DNA of 64,000 bases from Tetmemena sp. SeJ-2015. Its lineage: Eukaryota; Ciliophora; Spirotrichea; Sporadotrichida; Oxytrichidae. Both the position numbers and the translations under genes were made by a program. How positions within the stretch are numbered: the first letter of the stretch is position 1; each line of letters begins with the position of its first letter. The stretch covers positions 27,504-91,503 of the forward strand of contig JAJKFJ010023691.1 in assembly GCA_027382625.1 (NCBI GenBank). The letters are read 5' to 3'. The notes beneath the pieces were generated by a model, which was not told the DNA's origin, made no database searches, and saw only the letters and a program-made list of their open reading frames with translations. Of the stretch, positions 47,028 to 58,351 are shown one piece after another.

Positions 47028-48880
47028 ATGGGAAACTGCAACTTCAAGGCAGAAAAGGAAAAAGATACTACAACAGGTAAGGTTATTCAAATAATCCCTA
47101 TATTTTTAAAAAGAAATATTTTTAATGTTATCGAATCTAAAGAACAACTTCTCATACTACTAACAATCCAATCTAAATTTGAATTAATTGATAAGCTCCT
47201 CTCACTAGCTCAAGAGAAACGGGATTTAAATAATAACAATAATTGCTTAGTCCACGCAATATCAGCAAACTAAAAAATTTCGCATTTTTTCATTGCTTTA
47301 AAAAAAGCTATTCGAGGCTATTTCCAAGAGGTTATAAATAGTTTCTGCTTATAAATCCTTGAATAAACATTTAGTGATGCCTATATATTTTAATCTTCTC
47401 TCTTGATAAAGCTAACTCCTTTCTTATTTATTAAGAGCAAAGCTATCCTAAATTTCACCTTTATTTTTGCATCAAATTTTAATCTATAATTACTTTGTAG
47501 CGATATCGAAGAACTAATTCCAATTCTAGTATGCGATTGGAAGAGGCGGTTTTGGAAAAGTTTGGAGAGTCGAGAAGAAGAAAGAGAAAGAAATATTTGC
47601 CATGAAAGAAATGTCCAAAGCAAGAGTCATGGCGAAGAAGAGCAGTTCACTTATTCGAATTTTACTTTTTTTTTATCAAGAGTGTTCAAAGTGTTATGAA
47701 CGAGCTGAAGCTGCTTTCTTAAATGAAGAGTCCGTAAGTTGATAAGATGAGGAATTTTTTTGTTTATAACTTCTCAATACTAAAAAAGCAATCACTATAC
47801 TATCAATCTCTAAATATCTCTTCTCTATAGGTTTTTGGTTAACATGCACTTTGCTTTCTAAGACAGGGAGAATCTTTACTTGGTAATGGATTTACTTACT
47901 GGCGGAGATTTGCGTTACCATATTGCTCGCTAACGCAAATTTACAGAGGAAGAGACGAAGTTCTTTATTGCTTGCCTGATTCAGGCACTGGAGGTCGTGC
48001 ATGGTTGTGGCATAATACACAGGGATATAAAACCAGAAAACTTGGTCTTTGACGCAGACGGGTATTTGAGACTTACCGACTTCGGTATCGCTCGTTACTG
48101 GTCCCCTGATAACGCCTAAGAGACATCAGGTACACCAGGATACATAGAAGATCTTTTCTTATATGTATAGGAGTGTTTATACATGGCTCCTGAAGTTATG
48201 TGCAGATAAAATCATGGAGTTGCCGCTGACTACTTTGCAGTGGGCGTAATAGCCTACGAATGTATGAACGGCCGCAGACCTTACATCGGCAAGAGCAGGC
48301 GAGAAATCAGAGAGCAGATTCTTGCAAGATAAGTGCACATAAAGCGCTACGAAATCCCAGATGGGTGGACTATCGAAGCAGCAGATTTCATAAATAAAGT
48401 GAGTAACTAGTACTTGCAGTACTTGGGAGATATCTTCTTAGTTTTTAGCTGTTCTAATGAGTTTTATAGTGCTTGCAAAGGAAGCCCTCCAATAGATTGG
48501 GCTTGAATGGAAATCATGAGGTAAAGACACACTCCTGGCTAAAGGACTACCAGTGGTAGACCTTACTAGACAAGCGCGTGAAAGCGCCATTTGTGCCTTC
48601 ATCGACAGAGGATAACTTCGACCTCAAGCACGTAAATAACAACGACTGGAAAGATGCGGAGGCTGTGAAAGAGAATTAGCTTCTGCTGAGGCGGAACTCA
48701 GTGCAAGGTCTCTTTAAGGGATACTACTATGACAAGTTCAATCATTAGCAGATGGTGACACCTAGCACGAAATAGAACTCGATATCTGTCGACCCCCTCA
48801 GTAAAGAAGTTAAGGATGAGAACGATGAGTTAGATGGTGGAGATGAAAATGTAGATGATGAGGAGCTTAATGAGAAATGA
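47028..48880 (+). CDS. AGC-type Ser/Thr kinase, likely N-myristoylated
   Basis: ATG 47028; [10 protein letters not shown] has Gly2 and Cys4 for myristoylation and palmitoylation. After a long intron (47077-47500) comes an AGC kinase domain: [87 protein letters not shown], and a C-tail with NRLGLNG. It resembles the STK32/YANK and ciliate AGC groups. Two IESs (47638-47682, 48140-48184) cut the kinase core and one GT...AG intron separates KSP from FLVNMHF. TGA at 48878-48880 ends an acidic tail, but an overlapping AATGAGAA repeat there could permit extension to TGA at 49239-49241 through another Gln-rich segment. Confidence 0.88.
47638..47682 (+). other. IES (40 nt) in kinase N-lobe, pointer AAGAG
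   Basis: AAGAG at 47638-47642 and 47678-47682; excision gives [17 protein letters not shown]. There is no GT...AG alternative. Confidence 0.88.
48140..48184 (+). other. IES (39 nt) in activation segment, pointer ATACAT
   Basis: ATACAT at 48140-48145 and 48179-48184; excision gives GTPGYMAPEV, the invariant kinase activation-loop end. Confidence 0.9.
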
Positions 48881-49354
48881 GAAGCAGGTATGGCGCGCTG
48901 AAGTAATCTTAGCACCGTGAGTGACTTTCATAACTTACTAACTTATTATAACAGTGTAGGAATATAAAGCCCTGTGTCGCTCTCTCTCTAATCTAGCTCT
49001 TAAGTTCTAATCCTAAAATAGCAGAAGCAGTACTTTGAAACTTTACTCGAGAAAACGTAAGATATATAAGAAATAGCTAATTCACTTGCTTGAACACATA
49101 CATAGCTTTCTTATAGATGAGGAGGTGGATAAAGAGAGAAGAGACATAGGAGTTAACTAAATAATTTATTCTAATGCTTATGAAACACCAAGAAGAGAAT
49201 AATGGAGTAAGCAAAAGGATCTGCAATAATTTCATTTTTGAAATGGCTGAAAAGTTTTATTTATTTCTAATATCCTATTAAACTAGTCTCGAATAAATTT
49301 TAATCCACCTCTGATTAATGGGAATTAACCTGAGTGAATTTAAAAGATTAGATT

Positions 49355-49368
49355 CTTCCAAGCACAAC
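49355..49368 (+). repeat. Scrambling pointer, 14 bp, copy 1 (block 4/5 junction)
   Basis: CTTCCAAGCACAAC here and, inverted, at 58338-58351. Joining through it gives VIEVLDASKHNVIPQLTFG in one frame across the strand switch. Confidence 0.9.
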
Positions 49369-51847
49369 GTGATTCCACAGCTAACCTTCGGTATGCTAAC
49401 TTCCATCTATGGAGGTCTGATTTATTACTTCCTTCCCTTTATAATTAATGATAAAGATATTTCCTTGCTTATTTTCCCTACAGTATGCTTGCAAACAAGA
49501 TAAACTTGATTCTTAGTTTATTCTTCATCGTGTTGATGGGACTTCTTTTTGGACTTTGCATTCTTGCCTTCAACGTGCAGACTATGGTGGAGATCATCCT
49601 GACCAAGGCTTTCTTCTTCTGGGAAAGTGAGTGGATACAGAAGCTCATCTCATTTAAATATCTTCACCTTTAATCTAACAATAAATAATTTATCTTGAAC
49701 AACTTGACAGCTCATGTTTCTAGGAATAGATTCACAACTACTATCTATTCAGTTGCCCTCGGATTCATAGTGTTCTTGCTCGTGTCTTTCAAACTCCAAA
49801 TAGAGCTCTACGAGTCTTATCAACTCTCTTATCATTGAATGAGTATATTAAATCGTTTCCTTTTAAGAGTCTTCCAATTACCTAAAGCATGGAATGGTGC
49901 CTACTCTGGACTCTTATGAGTAGTGTGATCTTAATCCTAGGTATATAAAAAGCAAATGTAATTCAAACTTCTCTATTTAAAGTACATTGACCCTGTTCTC
50001 AAAAAGCACGAGTAGTATATCGATTCTTGGAATTACGTGACTCTGCCAGGTCACAAGCTCAAGCCCTTCGGAGGAGTTAAGGCCACAGACCCTGCGCGTC
50101 TTCACCAATTTGATTCCTTCCTATTTGGAGTTCAACCCACTATTTTCAACACAACGACTATTTAATTCAGCAATAATTTTAAAGAGAAATATTTAATTTT
50201 TGACTATGACATATGTAGATGTAGAAATGCAGCACAGTGGCTTAATGATTGGAGAATAACTCTATACAGCAGCAGGATCTTACTTGCTAATTATAGGATT
50301 GAATTTCTTAAATAAGAGAATTCATTTGTAAAATAAACTAATTACAATGGGAAGCAGAAGACAGTATTTTTGTGAAATATTATTTTGAAAATTTGTATTT
50401 CTTAAGATAATGCATAGAAATTTTGAATGTCCTTAGTTAAAGAATTTTCTTCCTGTTTGATGCAAAGAATTATATTGTTTGACTTCTCATAGTTACAAGT
50501 AGAAACCTAAATTATTGTTTGAGAATGGAGAATTAGAAAAATAAGAATTAGAAATGAGAATTAAGCTTTATAATCTCTCTTTATCTTTTTTATTTTCTTT
50601 ATTTAATATTTTTTGTGCCTTTTTTTAAGAAATGGGGATTACATACATGATGATGAGACTTACTAGTAAAGTTTTTAGGAAGCATATTCTAAATGATTGA
50701 TACTATTGAACATCTAGTCAGCTCCGAGGTTGTAATAGGTAAGAATTGTTTTCCATTTTAGCGAATGAATAATTGCAAATTAATTAATTCCATTTGTTAA
50801 TTATGACGATTTTTTATTAAATTCTGTACTATACTTATATTAAAACCTTTTTTTAAAGAATCTTAGGGAGTCGTAGTTGGATCTTTTATAACTTATTTAA
50901 AACGATTCTACTTTCAATACATCAGTATAATCCAATACTTAATTTGCATTTATTGGATCTATGGTGAGAGAGGAAACTCAAAAGCTGAATGTGAATATGA
51001 CAGACGTGTCATACATAGTAGTTGACAAGCGCAAAGGCAAAAATGTCACCTACAATAAGTTCAGACCCATCGCATCCCTCAGACAAGGGCCGTTCTTCAA
51101 ATTCACTGACCGTGATCTCCACGAAGCTGATTATCATCACTCTCTGCTTATGTCAATTCCGGTTTTCGCTAACTATCTCGAGCTTAACAGCGTTCAAGAA
51201 GTTTAATACGGCTATCTTATGGTAAACTTGAAGCCAGGCCCCAAATTTGAGAATGAAAATGCTCGTCAAGCATAGACCTCACATCGAGAAAGTTGATACC
51301 GTTCAATCAATATGAACTGAGATGTAGTTTACAGATTAGTTTGAGTGTATATCATCTTTATATTTAATGATTGTAACAGCTCTCTTCTAATTTGTGATCC
51401 TTATCACACTCTTCCTCATGTTCTTCTCTCTGAACACAACTATGAGTTCAAATATCTATGAGCAAGCAAAGGAAATTGGATGCCTGAGATCACTAGGTCT
51501 CACTAGGCCTAAGGTTGTATGGCTCTATGTGTAAATTTAAATACCTTATTTGCATACAACTTTAACTTTATCAATATTTATGAATCTTACATTCTGGTGG
51601 TGGCCAGTTCAATTTTGGGCACTATGATATTAAAAAGATGGAAAATATTATGATCGGAGTGACTATTGGATACACAATGAGTTTGCAGTATGCCGTGATG
51701 CTACGTCTTCCCCTGACTTTCTATTTCCCCTTCTGGTAGTTATTGATAGTCACTATTTCATCCATAGGGTGTGCAGTAGTCAGCACTTACAAACCCGCCA
51801 ACAAGATTGTCAATCTCAGGATTGCGGAAATCTTTAGAATCATTTGA
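49355..51847 (+). CDS. Scrambled FtsX-like ABC permease, block 5 (C-terminal half, inverted)
   Basis: Begins at the 14-bp pointer CTTCCAAGCACAAC (49355-49368) and ends TGA 51845-51847. It encodes the C-terminal half of a large FtsX/MacB-like permease: VIPQLTFGMLTSIYGGLIYY, membrane helices (LFFIVLMGLLFGLCILAF; YSVALGFIVFLLVSF), an ectodomain (FGGVKATDPARLHQFDSF), then the final FtsX core (ILITLFLMFFSLNTTMSSNI; YEQAKEIGCLRSLGLTRPKV; YESYILVVASSILG) and TYKPANKIVNLRIAEIF. The ATG at 49318 lies before the pointer and is not the real start. Internal IESs have CCCT, GAGTCTT and GTA pointers, plus a GT...AG intron; 50170-50950 is not fully resolved. Confidence 0.88.
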
Positions 51848-52160
51848 GTAATTTAACAACCACAAAGATAGTCATTCATCTAACGAATAAGAAGTATATT
51901 GCTTATTTTAAAGTTGTTTATATTACATCTTTATTTTATATGGAATCGAAAAGAGAGTATTCCTTAGTGGATAATTAAACTGCTATTTAGAATGTCTTAA
52001 TACACTTGCAATCAATTATCTTATAAAACATTTATCTAAAGCCTATTCTTTCCTGATGAAGGAGGATAAGAATACTACTATGGAAATATATTCTAATTTA
52101 TTCTTATGAGGAATGCAAACTTCATTTTTTCAAAGGCTACTTTACTCTTCAGTCTCAATT
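51848..52160. other. Intergenic spacer inside the scrambled locus
   Basis: AT-rich spacer between permease block 5 and the convergent QRICH2-like gene. No gene seen. Confidence 0.5.
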
Positions 52161-55030
52161 TCACTTCTTAGCCTTGTTGAACTTGTTTGCCTATTTATCA
52201 ATATTAGGTAAAGAAAAATATTTACGATTCTAGTAGGCTTTGGTACAACATTTGTTGCGGAGCCAGGTCTCTTCTCCTCGCTATTTTGGCTACTGTAGAA
52301 GTTAGTCATAGTTTTTGGGCCGGTGGTATGAGCTAAATGAACGCCAGCTGTGCCTGGAGGTCTCATAACAGATCCCATCTCTGGCATCGTATCTCCCATT
52401 TCCTCATTTAATGCTATATGGAAATCTTGATAATAGAATTTGATGACTCATGATAGAGGTTCTCTTAGGAGCCTTGGAGGAGGTGGTGCTTAATTCCTCT
52501 CATGCCTTGGCTTGAGTAGAGTGTATTTTGTGTGTATGGATTGCTTCCTCTACCTCCGTTAATGCTCGAGTACCTCGCTCCATGAGAAGCAGCTGTCTCT
52601 ATCTTCGATAAAGTCTCTGGGTTTATCAATGACAGCATCTTAGAAAAGCCTTGTCCAACCTAAATCAAAAATTTAAAATTCAATGCCAACTTACTCTAGC
52701 TATTCTATCAGAAGGGTCTCTCAAGGGGAACTTGCTCCAAGGATAGAAGTTCACCTTCTTGCCCTGCAAATTGATAATATCCTTCTCACAAGAAGCACAA
52801 GACATACCTCCTAGAGGCTTCTTAGTAAACATGGCATCGTCTTCATTTGGGTTGCCACTCTGATCACCTCCTCTTGACATCATATTAATTATAAAGTGAA
52901 GATTGAAAGCATTTAATCACATCACGATGTCATAAAGGTTTTTAAGTTGTCTCTCAAGTAGCTTAATTGCCTTCTTGGTGTCATTCTTATCAGCAAACTA
53001 CTTTCCAAATGCCTTAATTAGCTCTGTAAGTTTTTCCATAATCATCTTCTCCAAGTTATTCAATGCCTCAATATCTGCCTTCCTGTTAAGCCCATCTTGC
53101 ATTTCCTTTATCCATTTTGCAAACTCGTTCTTTAAGTAGTCGATATCCTTTAAAAAGCCTGCACATAATTTTTAAAGATGAGTAAGATATCTCTCTGCAT
53201 TTCATTCATTCTTTCTATGAGTTGCTTGAGAGCTGCATCGTCAAGGCCACCTGAAACTTCAACAGTCTTGCTAGACACTGGCATAGGTGCTATCTTGCTC
53301 AAATCTGCGATCTGTGACTGTAACTGCCTGATCAAAGACTCGAGCTTATCCACTTTCTCCACCAATTTTTGGAAAGCAGACTCTGATACTCCTGAAGTGC
53401 CATTCATAGAAGCCAGTCTAGATTGAATCTCCTCAACTGACTTAGATTAAATGATTAAAGTACACAAATGCACATTATTTTTATGATAGATAATTGCTGT
53501 AATTACTTGAACAGTTGCTAAAATTTGGCATCCAAATCCTTGTAGAACTTTTCAAGCTCACTTTTGTCAGCCTTATTTTCCTGAAGTGATGCTAGCATCT
53601 TCATAATCTTATCCACATCCAAATTTTTAGTCTTATCCTCAAGTGCGACCACTCTTGAAACAAGATTTTTGAGTTCAGCGATTTCTTGAGACAAATATAT
53701 ATGATGAATCATCGATTAAATGCTGATAGTTATTGAGAACTGAGTTGTGGACCAGTTGGAAGGAGAGGCATCTGAATATCCTTGCCTGAAGAAGCAAGTT
53801 GATTTATGAGTGCCTTGATTCGCTCCATCTCTTCATTCAAGTAGGAGAGGTCAGCCTTATTCTTGAGCGTAACTTGAATCTCGTTTATAACAACCTGCAT
53901 CTGCACCCACTTTAATTAATCTATTAAAGAAGCCACATAGAACTAATGTTCCTAGTTTTATAAACTTTGGCTTCCATTTCTTGTGCTTCTAAGCTTGGCG
54001 TTTTGCGCCCTTTTCAAGATCGTCCTGCTTATCACTCATTTCGCTGAAGTCACTCTCAATTAATATAAAATGAAGATTGCGTTTCAATTCTCAAGTTTGT
54101 CGAGTCTGGAGTTGATGCTATTGATATCTGACTTCTTGGCATAGTCTTTAAGTAACTGTTGCAGGGCTGCTGCATCTAAAGTGCCATCTGCTGAAGGAGG
54201 CAGGTCAAGTGGCTTTGAGTTTTCTAGTTCAGAGATGCGCTTCATCATTTCTTCTATCTTGTCCTCAACTAGATAATTACAGTTAGAAATTCCTATCCTT
54301 AATTAGAAGTATACTGGGACGTGAAAGGAAAAGTAATAAAACTTGAAGTCAAACTTAATAGAAGAAAGAAGAACTTACTGTCATAGAGTCTAGAGGGAAC
54401 TGAGCTCATTTGCCTGTTCATCAGAGATAGATTCATCTTGCACGACTCTATATCAGTCTTCATTGTGAAAATGTCTTAGTCTGTGTGCACACTCTTGCCT
54501 TCTAACTCTTTGCAAATAGCCTATTACAAAATAAGTTCAAAGAAACAAAATGCAAGATGAAACTTGAAATAATCTTGGATCAGAAGAACTGAATAGCAGT
54601 TAGCTTACATTTATAGAGTCTATTTGCTTTTTTAAGTCCATATTTTCGGTCTTCAACCTATAGATGCATGTTATAACTTTATTGAATTTCGAAGAAGATA
54701 AAAACGTAATTCAATAGCCTTCTTGATAATTTCTGTATTTATCAACTAATATTTCTATTATACTATTGGGAGGAGGGCCAGCTACTTGAATTAAATTATT
54801 AAGAACGGTAACAAAAGCCCTTTCGAAGGAGAGAATTCAATTAGCCCGAGTAGATTGCTGTTAAAGGAGATTGAAGGAATAAGGTGCGCGAGGTGCTGCT
54901 ACTTACTTGTCAAGAAGCATCATTTTTGAAACTAGTTTGGTGTCCACCTTATGTATGGAGTCATCGTTCTTTTTCAGCTGTCCGAATATGTACTCTAACA
55001 CTTCCTTCAGTGGCTGGAATTCATAGGTTA
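52161..55030 (-). CDS. QRICH2/DUF4795-like coiled-coil protein
   Basis: The C-terminus (52161-52885) reads FTKKPLGGMSCASCEKDIIN, NFYPWSKFPLRDPSDRIA, GRGSNPYTQNTLYSS and, after a GT...AG intron, PKPTRIANKFNKAKK and TGA (52161-52163). The KKPLGG-x-CASCEK signature and the long upstream coiled coil (VEKVDKLESLIRQLQSQIADL; LIERMNEMQRDILLI; LNNLEKMIMEKLTELIKAF) match the DUF4795 region of QRICH2, a sperm flagellum and cilia protein. Many small exons between 52900 and 55030 are separated by AT-rich inserts. No start ATG was found near 55030 (QPLKEVLEYIFGQLKK), so the first MDS is missing or displaced. The gene sits wholly inside the scrambled permease locus. Confidence 0.75.
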
Positions 55031-55289
55031 GCGAGAAAATTAAAAAAATGCATCTTATTATGAATAGATGGATGAATGATATGTGTATATTTTAATGAGA
55101 AGATTTTGTTTAGGTCGAAAGGTATTTCCACCTGCGCTGGTAATGAAGAGCTCTTCAACATTTTATTTCCTAATTAAGTTATCTGTAATTAAAGACAGTC
55201 ACCGCCCTCTCTATATTTTATTTCTAATGAATTTTGCAACCTCCTACACCGATTTTTGCAATTTTTAGCAAATCTTTAATATAGTATAG

Positions 55290-55301
55290 AGAGAGGCTGA
55301 G
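55290..55301 (+). repeat. Scrambling pointer, 12 bp, block 1/2 junction, copy 2
   Basis: AGAGAGGCTGAG; the partner is inverted at 56155-56166. The join reads VFVIDTNREAELQIGEHYDF. Confidence 0.92.
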
Positions 55302-55637
55302 CTCCAGATCGGAGAGCACTATGATTTCCCCCCTCTGAGAAAGAACGAGTGCCTAATTGGGCTTGAGATCTCTCAAAACTTGAACATCCACGCAGGTGAC
55401 TACCTTGGGCTACGTGTTTTACAGGACAAGATGTTTGAGTTGATGCGTCAGAACTTTAACTCTCACGCCTCCTCGCTCCACACAGTCAGGAAACCCAAGG
55501 ACGAGACTATCTCTTACATACGCTGCAAGGTGGTAGCCGTGCTTGAGCATTCATATGGAAAGGTCAGGAAGTGGGCCACTAACTAACTCATCATCATGGA
55601 GAACGAGCACTTCTTCCAGACTTCACTCGCTGGACTT
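55290..55637 (+). CDS. Scrambled permease, block 2 (inverted ectodomain MDS)
   Basis: Starts with pointer AGAGAGGCTGAG (55290-55301) and ends with CTCGCTGGACTT (55626-55637). It encodes EHYDFPPLRKNECLIGLEIS, NIHAGDYLGLRV, IRCKVVAVLEHSYGKVRKWA and IIMENEHFFQTSLAGL, the ectodomain just after FVIDTNREAE in this permease family. It lies on the strand opposite to blocks 1, 3 and 4. It has neither start nor stop codon. Confidence 0.92.
55626..55637 (+). repeat. Scrambling pointer, 12 bp, block 2/3 junction, copy 1
   Basis: CTCGCTGGACTT; the partner is inverted at 56099-56110. The join reads FFQTSLAGLNRPEWKQNAHF. Confidence 0.92.
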
Positions 55638-55689
55638 CAACACATATAAATATTAAGAGTGTGTGTATTCTTAAGTAATGAAATTTGTA

Positions 55690-55701
55690 GTCGAAGAGGA
55701 A
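55690..55701 (-). repeat. Scrambling pointer, 12 bp, block 3/4 junction, copy 1
   Basis: Minus-strand TTCCTCTTCGAC; same-strand partner at 58918-58929. The join reads IATFSFLFDMVISIFVCIS. Confidence 0.9.
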
Positions 55702-56110
55702 GGAGAAGGTAGCAATGTTGCTAGCTAAGGTGCTCATTTGCTTGAGGAGAGGGCTGCGGATGTTTATTGCATCATAACCAAGCTTGTCAATAAGAGCATT
55801 CAGATACTTTGTAACTCTGTATTACAACACATCGAAGTCGTTATCAGAGTACCACAAGTATCTGGGATGATCAAACTCATTATCATATTTTTCTTAATGG
55901 ATATTAATTTTATGAGGGAGGTTGACAATGAGGAAATTTTTATATAGCTTTCATCCATAATAGGTATTATTTAGAATTGTTATATGTATAGCAACTATGA
56001 ATAAGTAGATTTTATAAGAAGAAATCGGAGTAGTGGCTGATGTTTTAGTGAGTGAGGAAAGTCCAGAAATGTGCATTCTATTTCCATTCAGGTCTGTTAA
56101 GTCCAGCGAG
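55690..56110 (-). CDS. Scrambled permease, block 3
   Basis: Minus strand from pointer 56099-56110 to pointer 55690-55701. It encodes NRPEWKQNAHFWTFLTHQ and HYSD, then after a GAT-bounded IES (about 55865-56020) NEFDHPRYLWYSDNDFDVLQ, VTKYLNALIDKLGYDAINI and LLKQMSTLASNIATFSFLFD. It fits the ectodomain just before the FtsX transmembrane core of this family. Confidence 0.9.
56099..56110 (-). repeat. Scrambling pointer, 12 bp, block 2/3 junction, copy 2
   Basis: Minus-strand CTCGCTGGACTT, matching 55626-55637. Only 44 bp separate it from the end of block 1. Confidence 0.92.
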
Positions 56111-56154
56111 GAAACTTCAAATCCCATCAAGCTCTATAAAGTCCGCATTTTATT

Positions 56155-56166
56155 CTCAGCCTCTCT
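56155..56166 (-). repeat. Scrambling pointer, 12 bp, block 1/2 junction, copy 1
   Basis: Minus-strand AGAGAGGCTGAG at the end of block 1; the partner is inverted at 55290-55301. Confidence 0.92.
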
Positions 56167-57863
56167 GTTTGTGTCGATGACAAAAACCAAAGATAAAGTT
56201 GTAAAGATGACATTAACGGAGCCAAACTACTCTTCTTCTTCGTCTGGAATCTGAAGCAATCTCCTCTTCTTGTTTTTAGTATCTTTTGCTGAGCTTTCGC
56301 TATCACCATTAGAATCGATAAAGTAAGGAATGAGGAATGGATGTGAATTGAATTTATAAATCAGATGACTGCTAATTGTCTTTGTTGGTGACAGAGTTTA
56401 GATATTCTTTCATAAGGATCTCTATCTCTACATCAATTTCGCCATGCTTCTACTGCCCCTTCTTCTAACCTATGACGTTGGAGCCAGTCTGATTTTAAGC
56501 AAGTATTAATTACACTATCTTGCTATATAGTAGCAAGTTCCTCTTTCTATTTTTGCTCCTTCCTCTCCCTCAAATCCTATTCGAGGAGTAGGGCCTCTCC
56601 ATAGAAGTCGTTAATTGGCATCTCAAACAAGCTCTTTGTAAGCTTCAATGCTAATGAGCCATGATACTACAAATATGAAATAAGTATATCAAAACTCAAT
56701 TCACATGATAAACCTTTCTTGGTGCAAGAGGGAAATCGTTGCCCATCACCTGCTGTGACTTAGTATATATCGAATGTGGATTTACAGAGTTAAATGGTTA
56801 AGAGTATAGTTAATGAAGCTGTTTTTAGGGTGCACGAAAGCATCGATCTCACCTTGATCAGTCTGTGCGAACTTCCAAAACATAATTGGCGCCTTCTCCA
56901 CGATAGTCGTCACTGTCAAAGCTGCAAAGCAAATCACCAGCACCGTACAGAAAGACACTCCATAATGGTACTTGTTTCGACCCAAGTCTTGCAATTAAAT
57001 ACAACTTACGCATCATAATAGAAAGAAACTGTCATTATCTGAACAATATGTGATACTTTATATTTAGGTAATTGGAAGTTACCGAAGAATTTAATGGCCG
57101 GGAGCATTGGCTTCTCAGAGCCTCTAATTACGGAGCGCTCAAACTTTTCCGTCCTCCTATAAATAATATATCAATACTACTGCACTGGTCAATTTTGAAT
57201 CCATCGGGATCAGCATATCTTAGCTATTTAACTATGATAGAATCTGCGCTGCTTAACTTACAATACATTCCTTTGGTAGGGAGTTAGAGTCTTGTTTTCG
57301 TCAATGTCCGATTCACTAGAAATGAGCTCATTGATATCTTCATCTGCCGTCGTGTCTGCTGTCTTCTGACTTTGCTGCTTCTTGGATTGCTTGTTAGCCG
57401 ATGGCTGCTGCTGCTCCTATAAAAGATTATTAGTCTACATCGAATGCTAGTCTGCATTGGGGACTTAATGCGAGTAGGTGTGTGTGACTATGACATACAT
57501 TACTCTAAGTGGATCTGCTTGAGGCTTGACCATTCCTTTGAGAACCTTGCAACTACGTAATATCGTCCACTGATCCCTAATCTGACCTATTTTGCCCCTT
57601 TTTACCTCAAATAAAAGTGAAGGTGAATAAAGTGTAATAAATTCACTATATATTAGACCTGAGTTCTTTCCTTTAGATCTTTTTTTATTAAAAATTAAAT
57701 CTATAAACAGGAGGTGAACATCTGTGGAGGATAGAATATGCACAGCCAAATGATTTATATGTAAAATGCAGGTCTTTGTGCTGATATAGCTGAGCACATT
57801 CAACGCCTTCTTTGTGAAATAAGACTCTTACGTATTGCTATTCTTTTTATTCTAGCTGCTCAT
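56155..57863 (-). CDS. Scrambled permease, block 1 (N-terminus)
   Basis: ATG 57861-57863 (MSSQNKKNSNTQESYF), ending at pointer 56155-56166. The cytosolic N-terminus is Gln/Asp/Glu-rich (SKKQQSQKTADTTADEDIN). The first membrane helix follows (YHYGVSFCTVLVICFAALTV), then KAPIMFWKFAQTDQGEIDAF, FINYTLNH, DFPLAPRK, GEIDVEIEILMKEYL and FTTLSLVFVIDTNREAE. Helix, Q-x-D-x-GEIDA and NYT followed by APR are the standard start of ciliate FtsX-like permeases. Several IESs or introns lie inside, not all resolved. Confidence 0.88.
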
Positions 57864-58337
57864 CTTTGTTATTCTCAAAATATAAATTTAAAGTTAAACA
57901 AAAGAACTTTCAAGTTTATTTTAAAATACCCCTTTTTATGCCCAATAAACGAATTTAAAATTAGGTCAAAGTAGATTTATCAAATTTTGATTGTAATTTA
58001 AGAATATAGTTAATAATTAATTAAGGAGCGTTGTTGGAAAAGAATGAGAATAGCATTCTATATATCAGTTCATCAAATAACATTTTAATCACTTGATTTT
58101 GGCATTCATGCAAATCCAAATAAAATTATCTCTCTACAATATATAATTTGAACAAGAAATAAATATTTGAGGTCTATGCTTGGATTCGAAGATACCCTTG
58201 TTATAGTAACCAGGAGGTAGAGCATTCTTGATGTCCATAAATAGATTGTCCTCAATTGACTTGGGGCCTGGCTTCAATTTTAATTTTCTCTATACTAACA
58301 CATTCATGTCTATTCTACTTTATATATTTGAACTGAA

Positions 58338-58351
58338 GTTGTGCTTGGAAG
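58338..58351 (-). repeat. Scrambling pointer, 14 bp, copy 2 (block 4/5 junction)
   Basis: Minus-strand CTTCCAAGCACAAC; the partner lies about 9 kb away on the plus strand at 49355-49368. Confidence 0.9.

Noticed and set aside
55738..56254. Plus-strand ORFs in the scrambled locus
   Set aside because: The minus strand carries blocks 3 and 1 of the permease (NEFDHPRYLWYSD, FVIDTNREAE), which fit the family. The plus ORFs here are antisense shadows.
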